A stretch of DNA of 64,000 nucleotides from Pseudoduganella danionis. Its GTDB lineage: Bacteria > Pseudomonadota > Gammaproteobacteria > Burkholderiales > Burkholderiaceae_D. Shown here one piece after another: positions 25,927 through 34,773 of the stretch. Both the position numbers and the translations under genes were made by a program. The notes under the pieces were generated by a model. That model saw only the letters and a list, made by a program, of their open reading frames with translations. It was not told the origin of the DNA and did not search any database. The stretch is taken from contig NZ_WNKW01000006.1 of NCBI RefSeq assembly GCF_009720775.1, positions 1 through 64,000 on the forward strand, in the 5' to 3' direction. How positions within the stretch are numbered: position 1 is the first letter of the stretch; the number at the start of each line of letters is the position of its first letter.

Positions 25927-26387
25927 ATGCCACGACCCACCAGCGCCAGCGCGCCGTCCGCATCGAGATCGGAGCCGAGGCGCGCAGTTATGTCAGCGAG
26001 GGGCAGCGGGTTACCTTGGTGCCCCTGACGATCAAGCGCCGCCAGAACCGGAAGCTGCTGATACCGCCAGCCCCCGAGATCGCGGACCGAATCGGTGGCT
26101 TCGATGTGCCGATGATCAAAACGCTGGGCAAGGCCTTCTACTGGAAGCGCTTGATCGACGATGGCACCTACTCCACGACAACAGACTTGGCGCACGCCTT
26201 CAAAGTGGAACCGGGCTGGGCTGCCGAGGTCCTGCGCATGACCATGTTGGCCCCCGATATCGTGGAGGCGATATTCGAAGGACGTCAGCCACGCCACCTG
26301 AATCTGCACACCTTGCGTGGCCGCCAAGAGCAACTGCCGCGCGATTGGGCTGCGCAGCGTCGATTGCTCGGTTTCTCCGACGCCTGA
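25923..26387 (+). CDS. Recombinase-cassette accessory protein
   Basis: 154 residues starting in the ATGA that ends the recombinase gene. It contains a helix-turn-helix-like region (LIDDGTYSTTTDLAHAFKVEPGWAAEVLRMTMLAPDIVEAIFEGRQP). The family regularly follows serine recombinases of this type. It could be a DNA-binding accessory. Longer in-frame extension upstream overlaps the recombinase and is rejected. Confidence 0.82.
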   Translation: MNATTHQRQRAVRIEIGAEARSYVSEGQRVTLVPLTIKRRQNRKLLIPPAPEIADRIGGFDVPMIKTLGKAFYWKRLIDDGTYSTTTDLAHAFKVEPGWAAEVLRMTMLAPDIVEAIFEGRQPRHLNLHTLRGRQEQLPRDWAAQRRLLGFSDA

Positions 26388-26410
26388 TCTGCTTCCAGAT
26401 ACATCCGATG

Positions 26411-26443
26411 ACGGCGAGCCATGTGCTCGCCGTTTGCTTTTCT
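26411..26443 (+). terminator. Terminator of the recombinase operon
   Basis: ACGGCGAGC (26411-26419) and GCTCGCCGT (26425-26433) make a perfect 9-bp stem with a 5-nt loop, followed by TTGCTTTTC. It lies 24 nt after the last gene of the cassette. Confidence 0.8.
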
Positions 26444-26455
26444 GCACTGGGCCAT

Positions 26456-26510
26456 TGGCGAACCTGGAGTTCCGTCGTGGTTCGCCATTGCGTCCCTTAA
26501 AGGTTCGCCA
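26456..26510. promoter_or_regulatory. Three copies of GGTTCGCCA: probable operator cluster
   Basis: TGGCGAACC (26456-26464) and GGTTCGCCA (26479-26487, 26502-26510) give one inverted and two direct 9-bp sites, with the direct copies starting 23 bp apart, about two helical turns. They precede the first gene of the early operon by about 50 bp. Related GTTCGCA boxes occur at 34991-35042, which suggests one phage regulator acting on both regions. Confidence 0.7.
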
Positions 26511-26561
26511 CCCGAAGTTTGGAATGACACCTGTTACTCAACAACGTCACAGGAGCATTCC

Positions 26562-26825
26562 ATGCAGACACCAACCAGCGGTATCCCCCGGTCGCCACAG
26601 CAGGCGATCAACACCATGTCACCCGGTGATCGCCGCGTGCTCAACGAAAACGAGCTCGCGCAACGCTGGGGCGTGAGCCCCAAGACTTTGCAGCGCTGGC
26701 GCAGTGAGGGTCGCGGTCCACGCTACCTGAAGCTGTCCAAGCGTGTCGGCTACCCGGTCGACGCGATCCTCGAGTTTGAGCGCGAAGCGCTGCACGACTC
26801 GACATCCGAACGCGCGGCGGTTTGA
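26562..26825 (+). CDS. Helix-turn-helix (MerR/AlpA-like) DNA-binding protein
   Basis: 87 residues from the ATG with AGGAG at 26551. The core LNENELAQRWGVSPKTLQRWRSEGRGPRYLKLSKRVGYPVDAILEFE is an excisionase-type winged helix. It heads the early operon directly after the triple-operator region, so it may regulate itself or act as an excisionase or activator. Confidence 0.88.
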   Translation: MQTPTSGIPRSPQQAINTMSPGDRRVLNENELAQRWGVSPKTLQRWRSEGRGPRYLKLSKRVGYPVDAILEFEREALHDSTSERAAV

Positions 26826-26836
26826 GGAGAGATGCG

Positions 26837-27313
26837 ATGAATGACATCACCATCTTCCCCGCCGACATCGCCGAGATGTCCGTCAACCAACTGGCCGCAT
26901 TGCCGCCCGCGCAGAAACACGAGATCGACAAGAACCTCGATGCAGCCATCGACTGGCTCAAGAAGGCGCGCACCAAGTTCGATGCGGCACTGGATCAGTG
27001 CTACGGCGAGCAGGCACGCACCGCGCTGCGCGAATCCGGCCGTGACTTCGGCACCGCACACATCAGCGATGGCCCGCTGCACCTGAAGTTCGAGCTGCCC
27101 AAGAAGGTCAGCTGGGATCAGAAGCAACTGGCTGAGATCGCTGAACGCATCGTCGCCTCAGGCGAGAAGGTCGAGGGTTACCTCGACATCAAGTTGTCCG
27201 TCTCCGAATCCCGCTTCACGAACTGGCCGCCTGCTTTGCAACAGCAGTTCGCCGCCGCTCGCACTGTGGATTCCGGCAAGCCGTCTTTCACCCTCTCCAT
27301 CGATTCGGAGTAA
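26837..27313 (+). CDS. Phage early protein, function unknown
   Basis: 158 residues with a strong GAGGAGA site. Helical and charged (AIDWLKKARTKFDAALDQCYGEQARTALRESG), no catalytic motif recognised. Its stop overlaps the next start by one base. Its position beside BRO and Sak4-like genes suggests a DNA-metabolism helper, without direct evidence. Confidence 0.8.
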   Translation: MNDITIFPADIAEMSVNQLAALPPAQKHEIDKNLDAAIDWLKKARTKFDAALDQCYGEQARTALRESGRDFGTAHISDGPLHLKFELPKKVSWDQKQLAEIAERIVASGEKVEGYLDIKLSVSESRFTNWPPALQQQFAAARTVDSGKPSFTLSIDSE

Positions 27314-27600
27314 TGACCATGAGCACCAATCTCATCGCCTCGCTGCGTCAACAGCTGCCGTCCATCTACGGCGAACACCTCCCTGACGAAATCCGATATC
27401 GCCGCGCGGACGGTCAGGACGTCGTTGTCCCGCTCAATGCCGCCACTGTGGACGAGCTGGCTTTTGCCATCCAGACAGCCAACGCGGAATCGCTGGCGCT
27501 CGGCCGCCGCCGCACCGCGCTGGAAGAACTCCACACCGAGGTGCGCAAACGTGCCGCGCGTGGAGCCGACCGTATCGCCGATGTGTCTTGGGAGGACTGA
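27313..27600 (+). CDS. Phage early protein, function unknown
   Basis: 95 residues; soluble, with a helical C-terminal half (AIQTANAESLALGRRRTALEELHTEVRKRAARGADR). Overlaps the preceding stop by one base (TAATG) and ends 2 nt before the BRO gene. No family assigned. Confidence 0.75.
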   Translation: MTMSTNLIASLRQQLPSIYGEHLPDEIRYRRADGQDVVVPLNAATVDELAFAIQTANAESLALGRRRTALEELHTEVRKRAARGADRIADVSWED

Positions 27601-27602
27601 TC

Positions 27603-28361
27603 ATGAGCGCGATCATTCCCTTCCAGTTCGAAGCGCACGCCGTGCGCGTCCAGGTCGATGAACTCGGGCAGCCGTGGTTCAACGCCACCGATGTCTGCGA
27701 CGCCCTGGAGATGGGCAATCCGTCTCAGGCGATCAAGTCCCACGTCGATGCCGAGGATCTCCAGAAATTGGAGACCCTTACGGCGGGTGGCCGTCAACGC
27801 CAAAACCACGTCAACGAGTCGGGGCTTTACGCACTGATCCTCGGTAGCACCAAGGATGCCGCCAAGCGCTTCAAGCGCTGGATCACCGGTGAAGTGCTGC
27901 CTGCAATCCGCAAGACAGGCGCGTATTCCGCCGCCACCACGATGGCTGCCTTGCCCGCGCCGACCCAAGATCGCGTCACCGCCATCCTGCTGATCGGCGA
28001 AGCGGTCGCCAAGGTACCGGGTGTCAAGACCGGCATTGCAATGGCTGCCACGTTGACCTGCATTCAGGAAAACACCGGCCTGACCACGGAAGTGCTGCGC
28101 CGCGCTTTGCCTGCCGCCAACGAGCCGATCTGCTCGCTCAACGCCACACAGCTCGGCAAATTGCTGAGTCGCTCAGCCAAGGCCACGAACCAGTTGCTGG
28201 CATCCGGCGGCCTTCAGTTCCGCAACGACCGGGACGAGTGGGAACTGACCGAGGCCGGTGAAGCATGGGCCGAAGCCATGCCGTACTCGCGCAACGGCCA
28301 CAGCGGCTACCAGATCCTCTGGAATCCGGCGGTTGCGGAACAACTGAAGGAGGTGGCGTGA
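27603..28361 (+). CDS. BRO-family phage antirepressor-like protein
   Basis: 252 residues. The N-terminal BRO/Bro-N domain is clear: QPWFNATDVCDALEMGNPSQAIKSHVDAEDLQ, then VNESGLYALILGSTKDAAKRFKRWITGEVLPAIRKTGAYS. The second half is a separate helical domain ending in a DEWELTEAGEAWAEAMPY segment. Such proteins bind DNA and often counter the lysogenic repressor. Overlaps the following ATPase gene as TGATG. Confidence 0.9.
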   Translation: MSAIIPFQFEAHAVRVQVDELGQPWFNATDVCDALEMGNPSQAIKSHVDAEDLQKLETLTAGGRQRQNHVNESGLYALILGSTKDAAKRFKRWITGEVLPAIRKTGAYSAATTMAALPAPTQDRVTAILLIGEAVAKVPGVKTGIAMAATLTCIQENTGLTTEVLRRALPAANEPICSLNATQLGKLLSRSAKATNQLLASGGLQFRNDRDEWELTEAGEAWAEAMPYSRNGHSGYQILWNPAVAEQLKEVA

Positions 28362-29221
28362 TGTCCCTCCCGATCATTTCCGCGCAGCAGCGCTTGGCCG
28401 AGCGCAAGGGTGTGAAGTTGCTGATGCTGGGCAAATCCGGCATCGGCAAGACCACCCGGCTCAAAGACCTCGACCCTGCCACCACCTTGTTCCTCGATAT
28501 CGAGGCGGGTGATCTCGCCGTGGCCGACTGGCCGGGCGACACCATCCGCCCGGCCTCGTGGCCGGAAAGCCGCGACTTTTTCGTGTTCCTCGCAGGCCCG
28601 GACAAGTCACTGCCGCCGGAGAGCCCGTTCTCGCAGGCGCATTACGACCACGTCATCGAGAAATTTGGCAGCCCGACGCAGCTCGACCGCTACCAGACCT
28701 TCTTTCTCGACTCGATCACGCAGCTGTCCCGGCAGTGCTTCGCATGGTGCAAGACGCAACCCGGTGCCACCAGCGACCGTAGCGGCAAACCCGATCTGCG
28801 CGCCGCCTATGGCCTGCTTGGCCAGGAAATGATCGGTGCACTGACTCATCTGCAGCACGCACGCGGCAAGAACGTGGTGTTCGTCGCCATCCTCGACGAA
28901 CGTCTCGATGACTACAACCGCAAGGTGTTCGTGCCGCAGATCGAAGGCAGCAAAACCAGCCTGGAGCTGCCCGGTATCGTCGACGAGGTCGTGACGCTGG
29001 CCGAGATCAAGGCCGAGGACGGCAGTACATACCGCGCCTTCGTCACGCACACCGTCAATCCCTACGGTTTCCCGGCCAAAGACCGCAGCGGTCGCCTCGA
29101 CCTGCTGGAGCCGCCGCATCTCGGTGCACTGATCGCCAAGTGCGCAGGCCAGTCGCCATTGCCCATGCCCGGCAGCACCGGCACCCCCACTACAGCAAAC
29201 ACCACCGAATCCAAGGAGTAA
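28361..29221 (+). CDS. RecA-like phage ATPase (AAA_24, Sak4-type)
   Basis: 286 residues. Walker A is LGKSGIGKTTRL near residues 23-34, and a likely Walker B is TTLFLDIE near 41-48; TFFLDSITQLSR is a second acidic strand. Family proteins such as Sak4 promote single-strand annealing. The following genes encode a possible single-strand-binding protein and a RecB/Cas4-like nuclease, so together they could form a recombination set. The C-terminus is a disordered Thr/Pro tail. Confidence 0.85.
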   Translation: MSLPIISAQQRLAERKGVKLLMLGKSGIGKTTRLKDLDPATTLFLDIEAGDLAVADWPGDTIRPASWPESRDFFVFLAGPDKSLPPESPFSQAHYDHVIEKFGSPTQLDRYQTFFLDSITQLSRQCFAWCKTQPGATSDRSGKPDLRAAYGLLGQEMIGALTHLQHARGKNVVFVAILDERLDDYNRKVFVPQIEGSKTSLELPGIVDEVVTLAEIKAEDGSTYRAFVTHTVNPYGFPAKDRSGRLDLLEPPHLGALIAKCAGQSPLPMPGSTGTPTTANTTESKE

Positions 29222-29226
29222 TCGCC

Positions 29227-29856
29227 ATGTCTTCCAACTATTTTGACTTCCAAGATGCCGATCCTCAACAGTCGGGCTTTGACCTGATCCCCAAGGGGGC
29301 TGTCGTGCCAGTGCGCATGACCATCAAGCCCGGTGGTTATGACGATCCGGAACAAGGCTGGGGCGGCGGCTACGCCACCGAGTCCTTCGAAACCGGCTCT
29401 GTCTACCTCGCCGCCGAGTTTGTCGTCACGGCGGGCGACCATGCCAAGCGCAAGATGTGGAGCAACATCGGCCTGCACTCCAAGAAGGGGCCGACCTGGG
29501 GTCAGATGGGGCGCAGTTTTATCCGCGCCGCGCTCAACAGCGCCCGCAACGTTCATCCCCAGGACAACAGCCCGCAGGCCGCCGCCGCGCGCCGCATCCA
29601 GGGTTTTCATGAACTGGATGGCCTGGAGTTTCTGGCGCGCGTGGACATTGAGAAGGATGGCAAGGGCCAAGACCGGAACGTGGTCAAGATCGCGGTCGAG
29701 CCTGATCACCCCGACTACGCAAAACTGATGGGCGTGCCGCCCAAGGCCCCGGGCAGTGGACATTCCGGCGCTCCGGCGCAGGCGGCTGCGCCTGCGTATC
29801 AGGCACCGGCTCCACAACGCGCACCGGTGACCGGCAAGCCGTCGTGGGCACAGTGA
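29227..29856 (+). CDS. Phage early protein, possible ssDNA-binding (DUF669-like)
   Basis: 209 residues from the ATG 5 nt after the ATPase stop. The body is beta-rich (VVPVRMTIKPGG, GSVYLAAEFVVTAGDHAKRKMWSNIGLHS), and the tail is Gly/Pro/Ala/Gln-rich (PAQAAAPAYQAPAPQRAP), the layout of SSB-like proteins. The assignment to a single-strand-binding role is an inference from this layout and from the Sak4-nuclease context. Confidence 0.75.
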   Translation: MSSNYFDFQDADPQQSGFDLIPKGAVVPVRMTIKPGGYDDPEQGWGGGYATESFETGSVYLAAEFVVTAGDHAKRKMWSNIGLHSKKGPTWGQMGRSFIRAALNSARNVHPQDNSPQAAAARRIQGFHELDGLEFLARVDIEKDGKGQDRNVVKIAVEPDHPDYAKLMGVPPKAPGSGHSGAPAQAAAPAYQAPAPQRAPVTGKPSWAQ

Positions 29857-29865
29857 GGGAGGCCG

Positions 29866-30354
29866 ATGAAATGCTGGGTCTGCAAACGACAGGCCCGGGG
29901 ATTCGGCCACACCGACAACCGTCACGGTGTCGGCCATCCCCGGCGCTATCCCATCGACTGGGTGTTCTGCTCACAACGCTGCCAAAACGCGTTTCATGCG
30001 CTGTACGGCAACTGGCTGCGGGTCAAGGAAGGTCGCGTCGACAGTACGGGGGTCGCCATGATCGATCCATCTGATGTCGAACTGGCCGCGATGAAGAAGT
30101 GCCTCAAGGCCTTCGGCGAGGCTGCGGGCGATATTGGATTCACCAAGCCGCTGGGCGACTACTCCGAAGCCGAGGCGCTGCAAGTGATCGACGCCATCGT
30201 CACTTGCTACACCGAGGCAATGGTCGCGCACCACGAGGCGAGCAAGTACCCACCGGTACGCGGCATGACGCCTGCGCCCGACCCTCTGGCCAACCCGTTT
30301 GCGGATCTGGAGGACGACCTGCCCTGGGAAGAGCCGAAGGGGAAGAAGCCATGA
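29866..30354 (+). CDS. Zinc-binding phage protein (DUF6511-like)
   Basis: 162 residues. CWVC near the N-terminus and VFCSQRCQ at ~34-40 make a zinc ribbon resembling DUF6511. The rest is helical with an acidic tail (NPFADLEDDLPWEEPKGKK). Overlaps the nuclease gene by 4 nt (ATGA). Function unknown. Confidence 0.82.
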   Translation: MKCWVCKRQARGFGHTDNRHGVGHPRRYPIDWVFCSQRCQNAFHALYGNWLRVKEGRVDSTGVAMIDPSDVELAAMKKCLKAFGEAAGDIGFTKPLGDYSEAEALQVIDAIVTCYTEAMVAHHEASKYPPVRGMTPAPDPLANPFADLEDDLPWEEPKGKKP

Positions 30355-31088
30355 TCGACTTCAACTCCTCATCGAGCATCTCGGGTCAGGTCACCACCCT
30401 GGTGGACACGGGCCTGCAACAGGCTCGCGCCCGCCAGTCCGAGCGCCAGTACCTCGGGGCCTCACGTCTCGGCGTGGCCTGCGAGCGAGCGCTGCAGTTC
30501 GAGTACGCCAAGGCACCCATCGACCACGGGCGTGACACCCCGGGCCGAATGCTGCGGATCTTCGAACGCGGTCACGTCATGGAGGACTGCATGGTCGCGT
30601 GGCTCCGGGACGCGGGCTTTGACCTGCGCACCCGCAAGGCCGACGGCGAGCAGTTCGGTTTCTCGGTGGCCGATGGCCGGCTGCAAGGCCACATCGACGG
30701 CGTCATCGTCGGCGGCCCCGAGGGCTTCGCCTATCCCGCGCTCTGGGAATGTAAGTGTCTCGGCAACAAGTCCTGGAGCGATCTGGACAAGAAGGGCCTG
30801 ACTCTCTCCAAGCCCGTCTACGCCGCGCAAGTGGCGATCTATCAAGCCTATCTCGAACTGCACGAGCACCCGGCGATCTTCACGGCACTCAACGCCGACA
30901 CGATGGAGATCTACACCGAGCTCGTGCCCTTTGACGCAGCACTGGCCCAACGCATGTCGGATCGGGCGGTCAAGGTCATCACGGCGACCGAGGCGGGAGA
31001 GCTCCTGCCGCGCGCCTTCCATGACTCGACCCACTTTGAATGCCGGATGTGCGCGTGGCAAGACCGCTGCTGGAGGACACAAGCATGA
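30351..31088 (+). CDS. PD-(D/E)XK nuclease, Cas4/RecB-like
   Basis: 245 residues. Active-site pieces are GHVMED (74-79), the metal-binding D116 in GHIDGVIV and E133-x-K135 in LWECKCLG. A Cys near the N-terminus (GVACERALQFEY, C44) plus the C-terminal CRMCAWQDRC resembles the four-Cys iron-sulfur arrangement of Cas4 and AddB. It is likely the phage recombination exonuclease partnering the Sak4-like ATPase. Overlaps both neighbours by 4 nt. Confidence 0.87.
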   Translation: MIDFNSSSSISGQVTTLVDTGLQQARARQSERQYLGASRLGVACERALQFEYAKAPIDHGRDTPGRMLRIFERGHVMEDCMVAWLRDAGFDLRTRKADGEQFGFSVADGRLQGHIDGVIVGGPEGFAYPALWECKCLGNKSWSDLDKKGLTLSKPVYAAQVAIYQAYLELHEHPAIFTALNADTMEIYTELVPFDAALAQRMSDRAVKVITATEAGELLPRAFHDSTHFECRMCAWQDRCWRTQA

Positions 31089-31312
31089 ATACCTCGAATT
31101 TGAATCACGTACTGGGCGAGCAGCTGATCGACGTGCGCCAGGCTGCACTGATGTTCAATCTGCCGTCGTATTGGCTCTCTCAAGCCAAGGAGCGACAGGA
31201 GCGTCGCATTCCGCATTACCGCGTCGGCAAACTGGTTCGCTTCAAACCCAACGAGCTGGAAGCCTGGATCGCTGCGCAGCAGACGTCACACGAGGGTGGT
31301 GCCGATGCTTGA
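31085..31312 (+). CDS. Small excisionase-type DNA-binding protein
   Basis: 75 residues. DVRQAALMFNLPSYWLSQAKERQERRIPHYRVGKLVRFKPNELEAWI is a winged-helix fold of the excisionase/AlpA type. It is inserted between the nuclease and primase genes with overlaps on both sides. Directionality factor or local regulator. Confidence 0.85.
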   Translation: MNTSNLNHVLGEQLIDVRQAALMFNLPSYWLSQAKERQERRIPHYRVGKLVRFKPNELEAWIAAQQTSHEGGADA

Positions 31313-33596
31313 TTTCAATGACACATCACCACCGGGAGAAACGGGCCGGCGCAACGTCAATGACAGCGAGCGGGACGAGATTCGCACTGAACTGATCGCA
31401 CGGATGGAATCAGTCCTGACTACGATGTTTCCGGCAGGAAAGAAGCGTCGTGGCAAGTTTCTGATCGGGGACATCCTGGGCAGCCCGGGCGACAGCCTTG
31501 AGGTGGTACTCGAAGGCGACAAGGCTGGTCTCTGGACGGATCGTGCCACGGGCGATGGCGGTGACATCTTTGCCTTGATCGCCGCCTACCTCGGGGCCAA
31601 CGTCCACACCGACTTTCCCCGGGTGCTCGACGAGGCAGCTGATCTGCTCGGTCGTTCGCGATCAGTGCCGGTACGCCGCGCCAAGAAGGAAGCTCCGGTT
31701 GATGATCTCGGCCCGGCCACGGCCAAGTGGGACTACTTCGATGCCACCGGCAAACTGATTGCGGTCGTGTACCGCTACGACCCACCCGGGCGCAAGAAGG
31801 AGTTCCGGCCGTGGGATGCCAAGCGGCGCAAGATGACTCCGCCCGATCCGCGCCCGCTGTACAACCAGCCGGGGCTGGCGGCCGCTGGTCACGTTGTGCT
31901 GGTCGAGGGCGAGAAGTGTGCGCAGGCCCTGATCGCCATCGGCGTGGTGGCAACCACGGCCATGCATGGCGCAAACGCTCCCGTCGATAAGACCGACTGG
32001 TCGCCGCTGGCGGGCAAATCCGTGCTGATCTGGCCTGACCGGGACGCGCCAGGCTGGGATTACGCTGACCGTGCATCGCAAGCAATCCTGAACGCGGGTG
32101 CGACCACGGTCGCCATCCTGGTGCCACCCGATGACAAGCCGGAAGGATGGGATGCGGCTGACGCCATTCCGGACGGCTTCGATGTGAGGGGCTTCCTCGC
32201 CGTCGGCGAGCGGATGCCGGTGATGCGGTCGGTCGAGGAGACGCCACCACCGGATCTGCTGACCGGTGTCAACTGGACTACGGAGGACGGCTTGTCCTCG
32301 GCCTTCACACGCCGCTATGGCGAGGACTGGCGCTACTGCGCGCTTTGGGGCAAATGGCTGGTCTGGACCGGCGTGCGCTGGAATCCGGATCAGGTGCTCT
32401 ATGTGTCTCATCTGGCGCGCGGTATCTGCCGGATGGCGTCACTCAAGGCGGACAGCCCTCGGCTCACAGGCAAGCTGGCCAGCTCCGCCACGATCTCGTC
32501 CGTCGAGAAAATCGCACGCTCCGATCCCAAGCACGCGTCCACCGCCGAGGAGTGGGATGCCGACGTCTGGGCGCTCAACACACCAGGCGGTGTGGTTGAT
32601 CTGCGCACGGGCCGCATGCGACCGCACCGGCGCGATGACCGGATGACCAAGGTGACCACGGCCACACCGCAGGGCGACAGTCCGACGTGGCGCGCATTCC
32701 TGGCCGATGTCACAGGCGGCGACGCCGAGCTGATTGCCTATCTGCAACTGATGGTCGGCTACTGCCTGACGGGCGTGACCAGCGAGCACGCGCTGTTCTT
32801 CCTGTACGGGACCGGCGCGAACGGCAAGTCGGTGTTCGTCAACGTCTTGACCACCATCTTGGGCGACTACGCGGCCAACGCGCCGATGGACACGTTCATG
32901 GAGGCGCGCACCGACCGGCATCCGACCGATCTGGCGGGCCTGCGCGGCGCACGCTTTGTGTCATCCATCGAAACCGAACAGGGTCGGCGTTGGAACGAAT
33001 CCAAGGTCAAGGCCATCACCGGTGGCGACAAGGTGTCTGCGCGTTTCATGCGCCAGGACTTCTTCGAGTACGTACCGCAGTTCAAGTTGGTGATCGCAGG
33101 CAACCACAAGCCATCGATCCGCAACGTGGATGAGGCGATGAAGCGGCGACTGCACCTGATCCCGTTCACGGTGACGATCCCGCCCGAACGGCGTGACGGC
33201 AGGCTGACGGAAAAGCTGCTCAAGGAACGGGACGGCATTCTGGCGTGGGCGGTCGAGGGCTGCAGCCTTTGGCAACGCCACGGACTGAAGCCACCCGCCA
33301 GTGTGGTGTCGGCGACTGAGGAGTATTTCGAGGCCGAGGACGCGCTCGGGCAGTGGATCGAAGAGCGTTGCCTGCTGGCCAAGACCCACCGCGAAGGCGT
33401 TTCCGAATTGTTCGCCGACTGGCGTGAATGGGCCGAGCGCGCGGGTGAGTACGTGGGCTCCGTCAAGCGCTTCTCCGAACTGATGGCGGCCCGCAAGTTC
33501 GAGAAGTGTCGGCTGACCGGGGGCGCACGTGGGATCACGGGCATAGCCCTCAGGCCCAAGCCGTACAGCCATGGCTACCCCTACCGAGATGACTGA
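31305..33596 (+). CDS. P4-type DNA primase-helicase
   Basis: 763 residues. The middle has a Toprim-like region (HVVLVEGEKCAQALIAIG near residue 200, VLIWPDRDAPGWDYA near 245). The C-terminal half is a phage/plasmid D5/P4 superfamily-3 helicase with Walker A GTGANGKSVF near residue 500 and sensor FKLVIAGNHKPSIRNVDEAMKRRL. It probably initiates and unwinds at the phage origin. A large inverted repeat directly downstream is a candidate origin or terminator. Start chosen at the second Met, 8 nt inside the previous gene. Confidence 0.93.
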   Translation: MLDFNDTSPPGETGRRNVNDSERDEIRTELIARMESVLTTMFPAGKKRRGKFLIGDILGSPGDSLEVVLEGDKAGLWTDRATGDGGDIFALIAAYLGANVHTDFPRVLDEAADLLGRSRSVPVRRAKKEAPVDDLGPATAKWDYFDATGKLIAVVYRYDPPGRKKEFRPWDAKRRKMTPPDPRPLYNQPGLAAAGHVVLVEGEKCAQALIAIGVVATTAMHGANAPVDKTDWSPLAGKSVLIWPDRDAPGWDYADRASQAILNAGATTVAILVPPDDKPEGWDAADAIPDGFDVRGFLAVGERMPVMRSVEETPPPDLLTGVNWTTEDGLSSAFTRRYGEDWRYCALWGKWLVWTGVRWNPDQVLYVSHLARGICRMASLKADSPRLTGKLASSATISSVEKIARSDPKHASTAEEWDADVWALNTPGGVVDLRTGRMRPHRRDDRMTKVTTATPQGDSPTWRAFLADVTGGDAELIAYLQLMVGYCLTGVTSEHALFFLYGTGANGKSVFVNVLTTILGDYAANAPMDTFMEARTDRHPTDLAGLRGARFVSSIETEQGRRWNESKVKAITGGDKVSARFMRQDFFEYVPQFKLVIAGNHKPSIRNVDEAMKRRLHLIPFTVTIPPERRDGRLTEKLLKERDGILAWAVEGCSLWQRHGLKPPASVVSATEEYFEAEDALGQWIEERCLLAKTHREGVSELFADWREWAERAGEYVGSVKRFSELMAARKFEKCRLTGGARGITGIALRPKPYSHGYPYRDD

Positions 33597-33603
33597 GCAA
33601 TCC

Positions 33604-33703
33604 GGGCGAGTGACGGATTTGACGGGTTTCCTGATTGACGCGCTACGCGTGCGCGCACGTAAGGGCTGTTTTCCAAAGAACCCGTCGCATCCGTCACTCG
33701 CCC
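33604..33703. repeat. Long inverted repeat (25-nt arms) after the primase gene
   Basis: Arms 33604-33628 and 33679-33703 are complementary at 23 of 25 positions (core GGGCGAGTGACGGAT and its complement). The 50-nt centre is rich in CGCG and TGCGCGCACG. It fills the gap between the primase-helicase and RuvC-like genes. Position beside replication genes favours a replication origin or cruciform site; a strong terminator is the alternative. Confidence 0.8.
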
Positions 33704-33724
33704 ACCCAACACGGAGTAAAGACG

Positions 33725-34189
33725 ATGAACACGACAATCTTGGCCCTTGATCTGGGCACACACACCGGGTGGGCTTTGCAGCACCTGGACGGCACTATCA
33801 CCAGCGGCACGGAGCACTTCAAGCCGCAGCGATTTGAAGGGGGCGGCATGCGTTTCCTCCGTTTCAAGCGCTGGCTCAACGAATTGCTCTCGGCCAGCAA
33901 TCACATCAACGCGGTGTTCTTCGAGGAGGTTCGACGGCACGCTGGCGTTGATGCGGCGCACGCCTACGGTGGCTTCATGGGACACCTGACCGCGTGGTGT
34001 GAGCATCACAACATCCCTTACCAGGGTGTTCCAGTCGGCACGATTAAGAAGCACGCGACCGGCAAGGGCAATGCGGGCAAGGACGACATGATCGCGTCCG
34101 TCCGCCTGCGTGGTCACACCCCAGTCGACGACAACGAAGCCGACGCCCTGGCCTTGCTGCACTGGGCTGTCGAGACGCAGGAGTTGTGA
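33725..34189 (+). CDS. RuvC-like Holliday-junction endonuclease of phage type
   Basis: 154 residues. RNase H-fold active-site strands are visible: ILALDLGTHTGWAL (D9), VFFEEVRRHAG (Glu near 66) and the C-terminal VDDNEADALALLHWA. Such phage resolvases debranch DNA before packaging. The ATG at 33725 follows the inverted repeat. Confidence 0.88.
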   Translation: MNTTILALDLGTHTGWALQHLDGTITSGTEHFKPQRFEGGGMRFLRFKRWLNELLSASNHINAVFFEEVRRHAGVDAAHAYGGFMGHLTAWCEHHNIPYQGVPVGTIKKHATGKGNAGKDDMIASVRLRGHTPVDDNEADALALLHWAVETQEL

Positions 34190-34190
34190 C

Positions 34191-34394
34191 ATGAAGGTGC
34201 CGACACCCCAATACCGCTGCCCCCTGGGTCGTCTGCAGCCTCAGGCCACGGATCTGGATGCGATCAAGGAACGTGGCTGGCGTGACCAACACATCCTGGT
34301 GGTCAACGCGTCCGACGAACGTCTGGACTTCATCGAGCGCGAGATCGTGCGACGCATCGGTGACCGACTCTACGGAGGGCGACGCAATGACTAA
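34191..34394 (+). CDS. Small phage protein, function unknown
   Basis: 67 residues starting 1 nt after the RuvC-like stop; contains ERGWRDQHILVVNASDERLDFIEREIVRRIGDRLYG. It overlaps the next gene by 8 nt. No motif recognised. Confidence 0.75.
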   Translation: MKVPTPQYRCPLGRLQPQATDLDAIKERGWRDQHILVVNASDERLDFIEREIVRRIGDRLYGGRRND

Positions 34395-34773
34395 GTGGAC
34401 TATCGATGACGTTGCTGCTCGGTTTGAAGAGGCCGCAAGCACCAGTCGACGGTTGCCTCCTGTTCGAGTACAGGGATACTTCAACTGCTGGCCCGCCATT
34501 GTCCGGAGCGAATGGGAGACCTTTGCAGCGGACGAGAGGGTGTACCGATCCTTTCCGCCGAGTCCAGACGCGATTGAGCGAATGCTGGAGGTCATGCGCT
34601 GGGTGCAGTGGCTCACAGTTGAGCAACGTCATCTCGTATGGATGCGCGCGAAGCGCTATGGCTGGCGGGACATCACGATCCGCTTTGCCTGCGACCGCAC
34701 GACGGCATGGCGGCATTGGCAGCGAGCATTGCAGACGGTCGCAGATCAACTCAATGGTGTGGTGATCGCGTAG
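34387..34773 (+). CDS. DUF6362-like phage protein
   Basis: 128 residues. The C-terminal half (LTVEQRHLVWMRAKRYGWRDITIRFACDRTTAWRHWQRALQ) looks like a sigma-factor-like or resolvase-like helix-turn-helix, as in DUF6362 proteins. It could be a late-gene regulator, given that it is the last gene before a 328-bp control region. That role is inference. Confidence 0.78.
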   Translation: MTKWTIDDVAARFEEAASTSRRLPPVRVQGYFNCWPAIVRSEWETFAADERVYRSFPPSPDAIERMLEVMRWVQWLTVEQRHLVWMRAKRYGWRDITIRFACDRTTAWRHWQRALQTVADQLNGVVIA

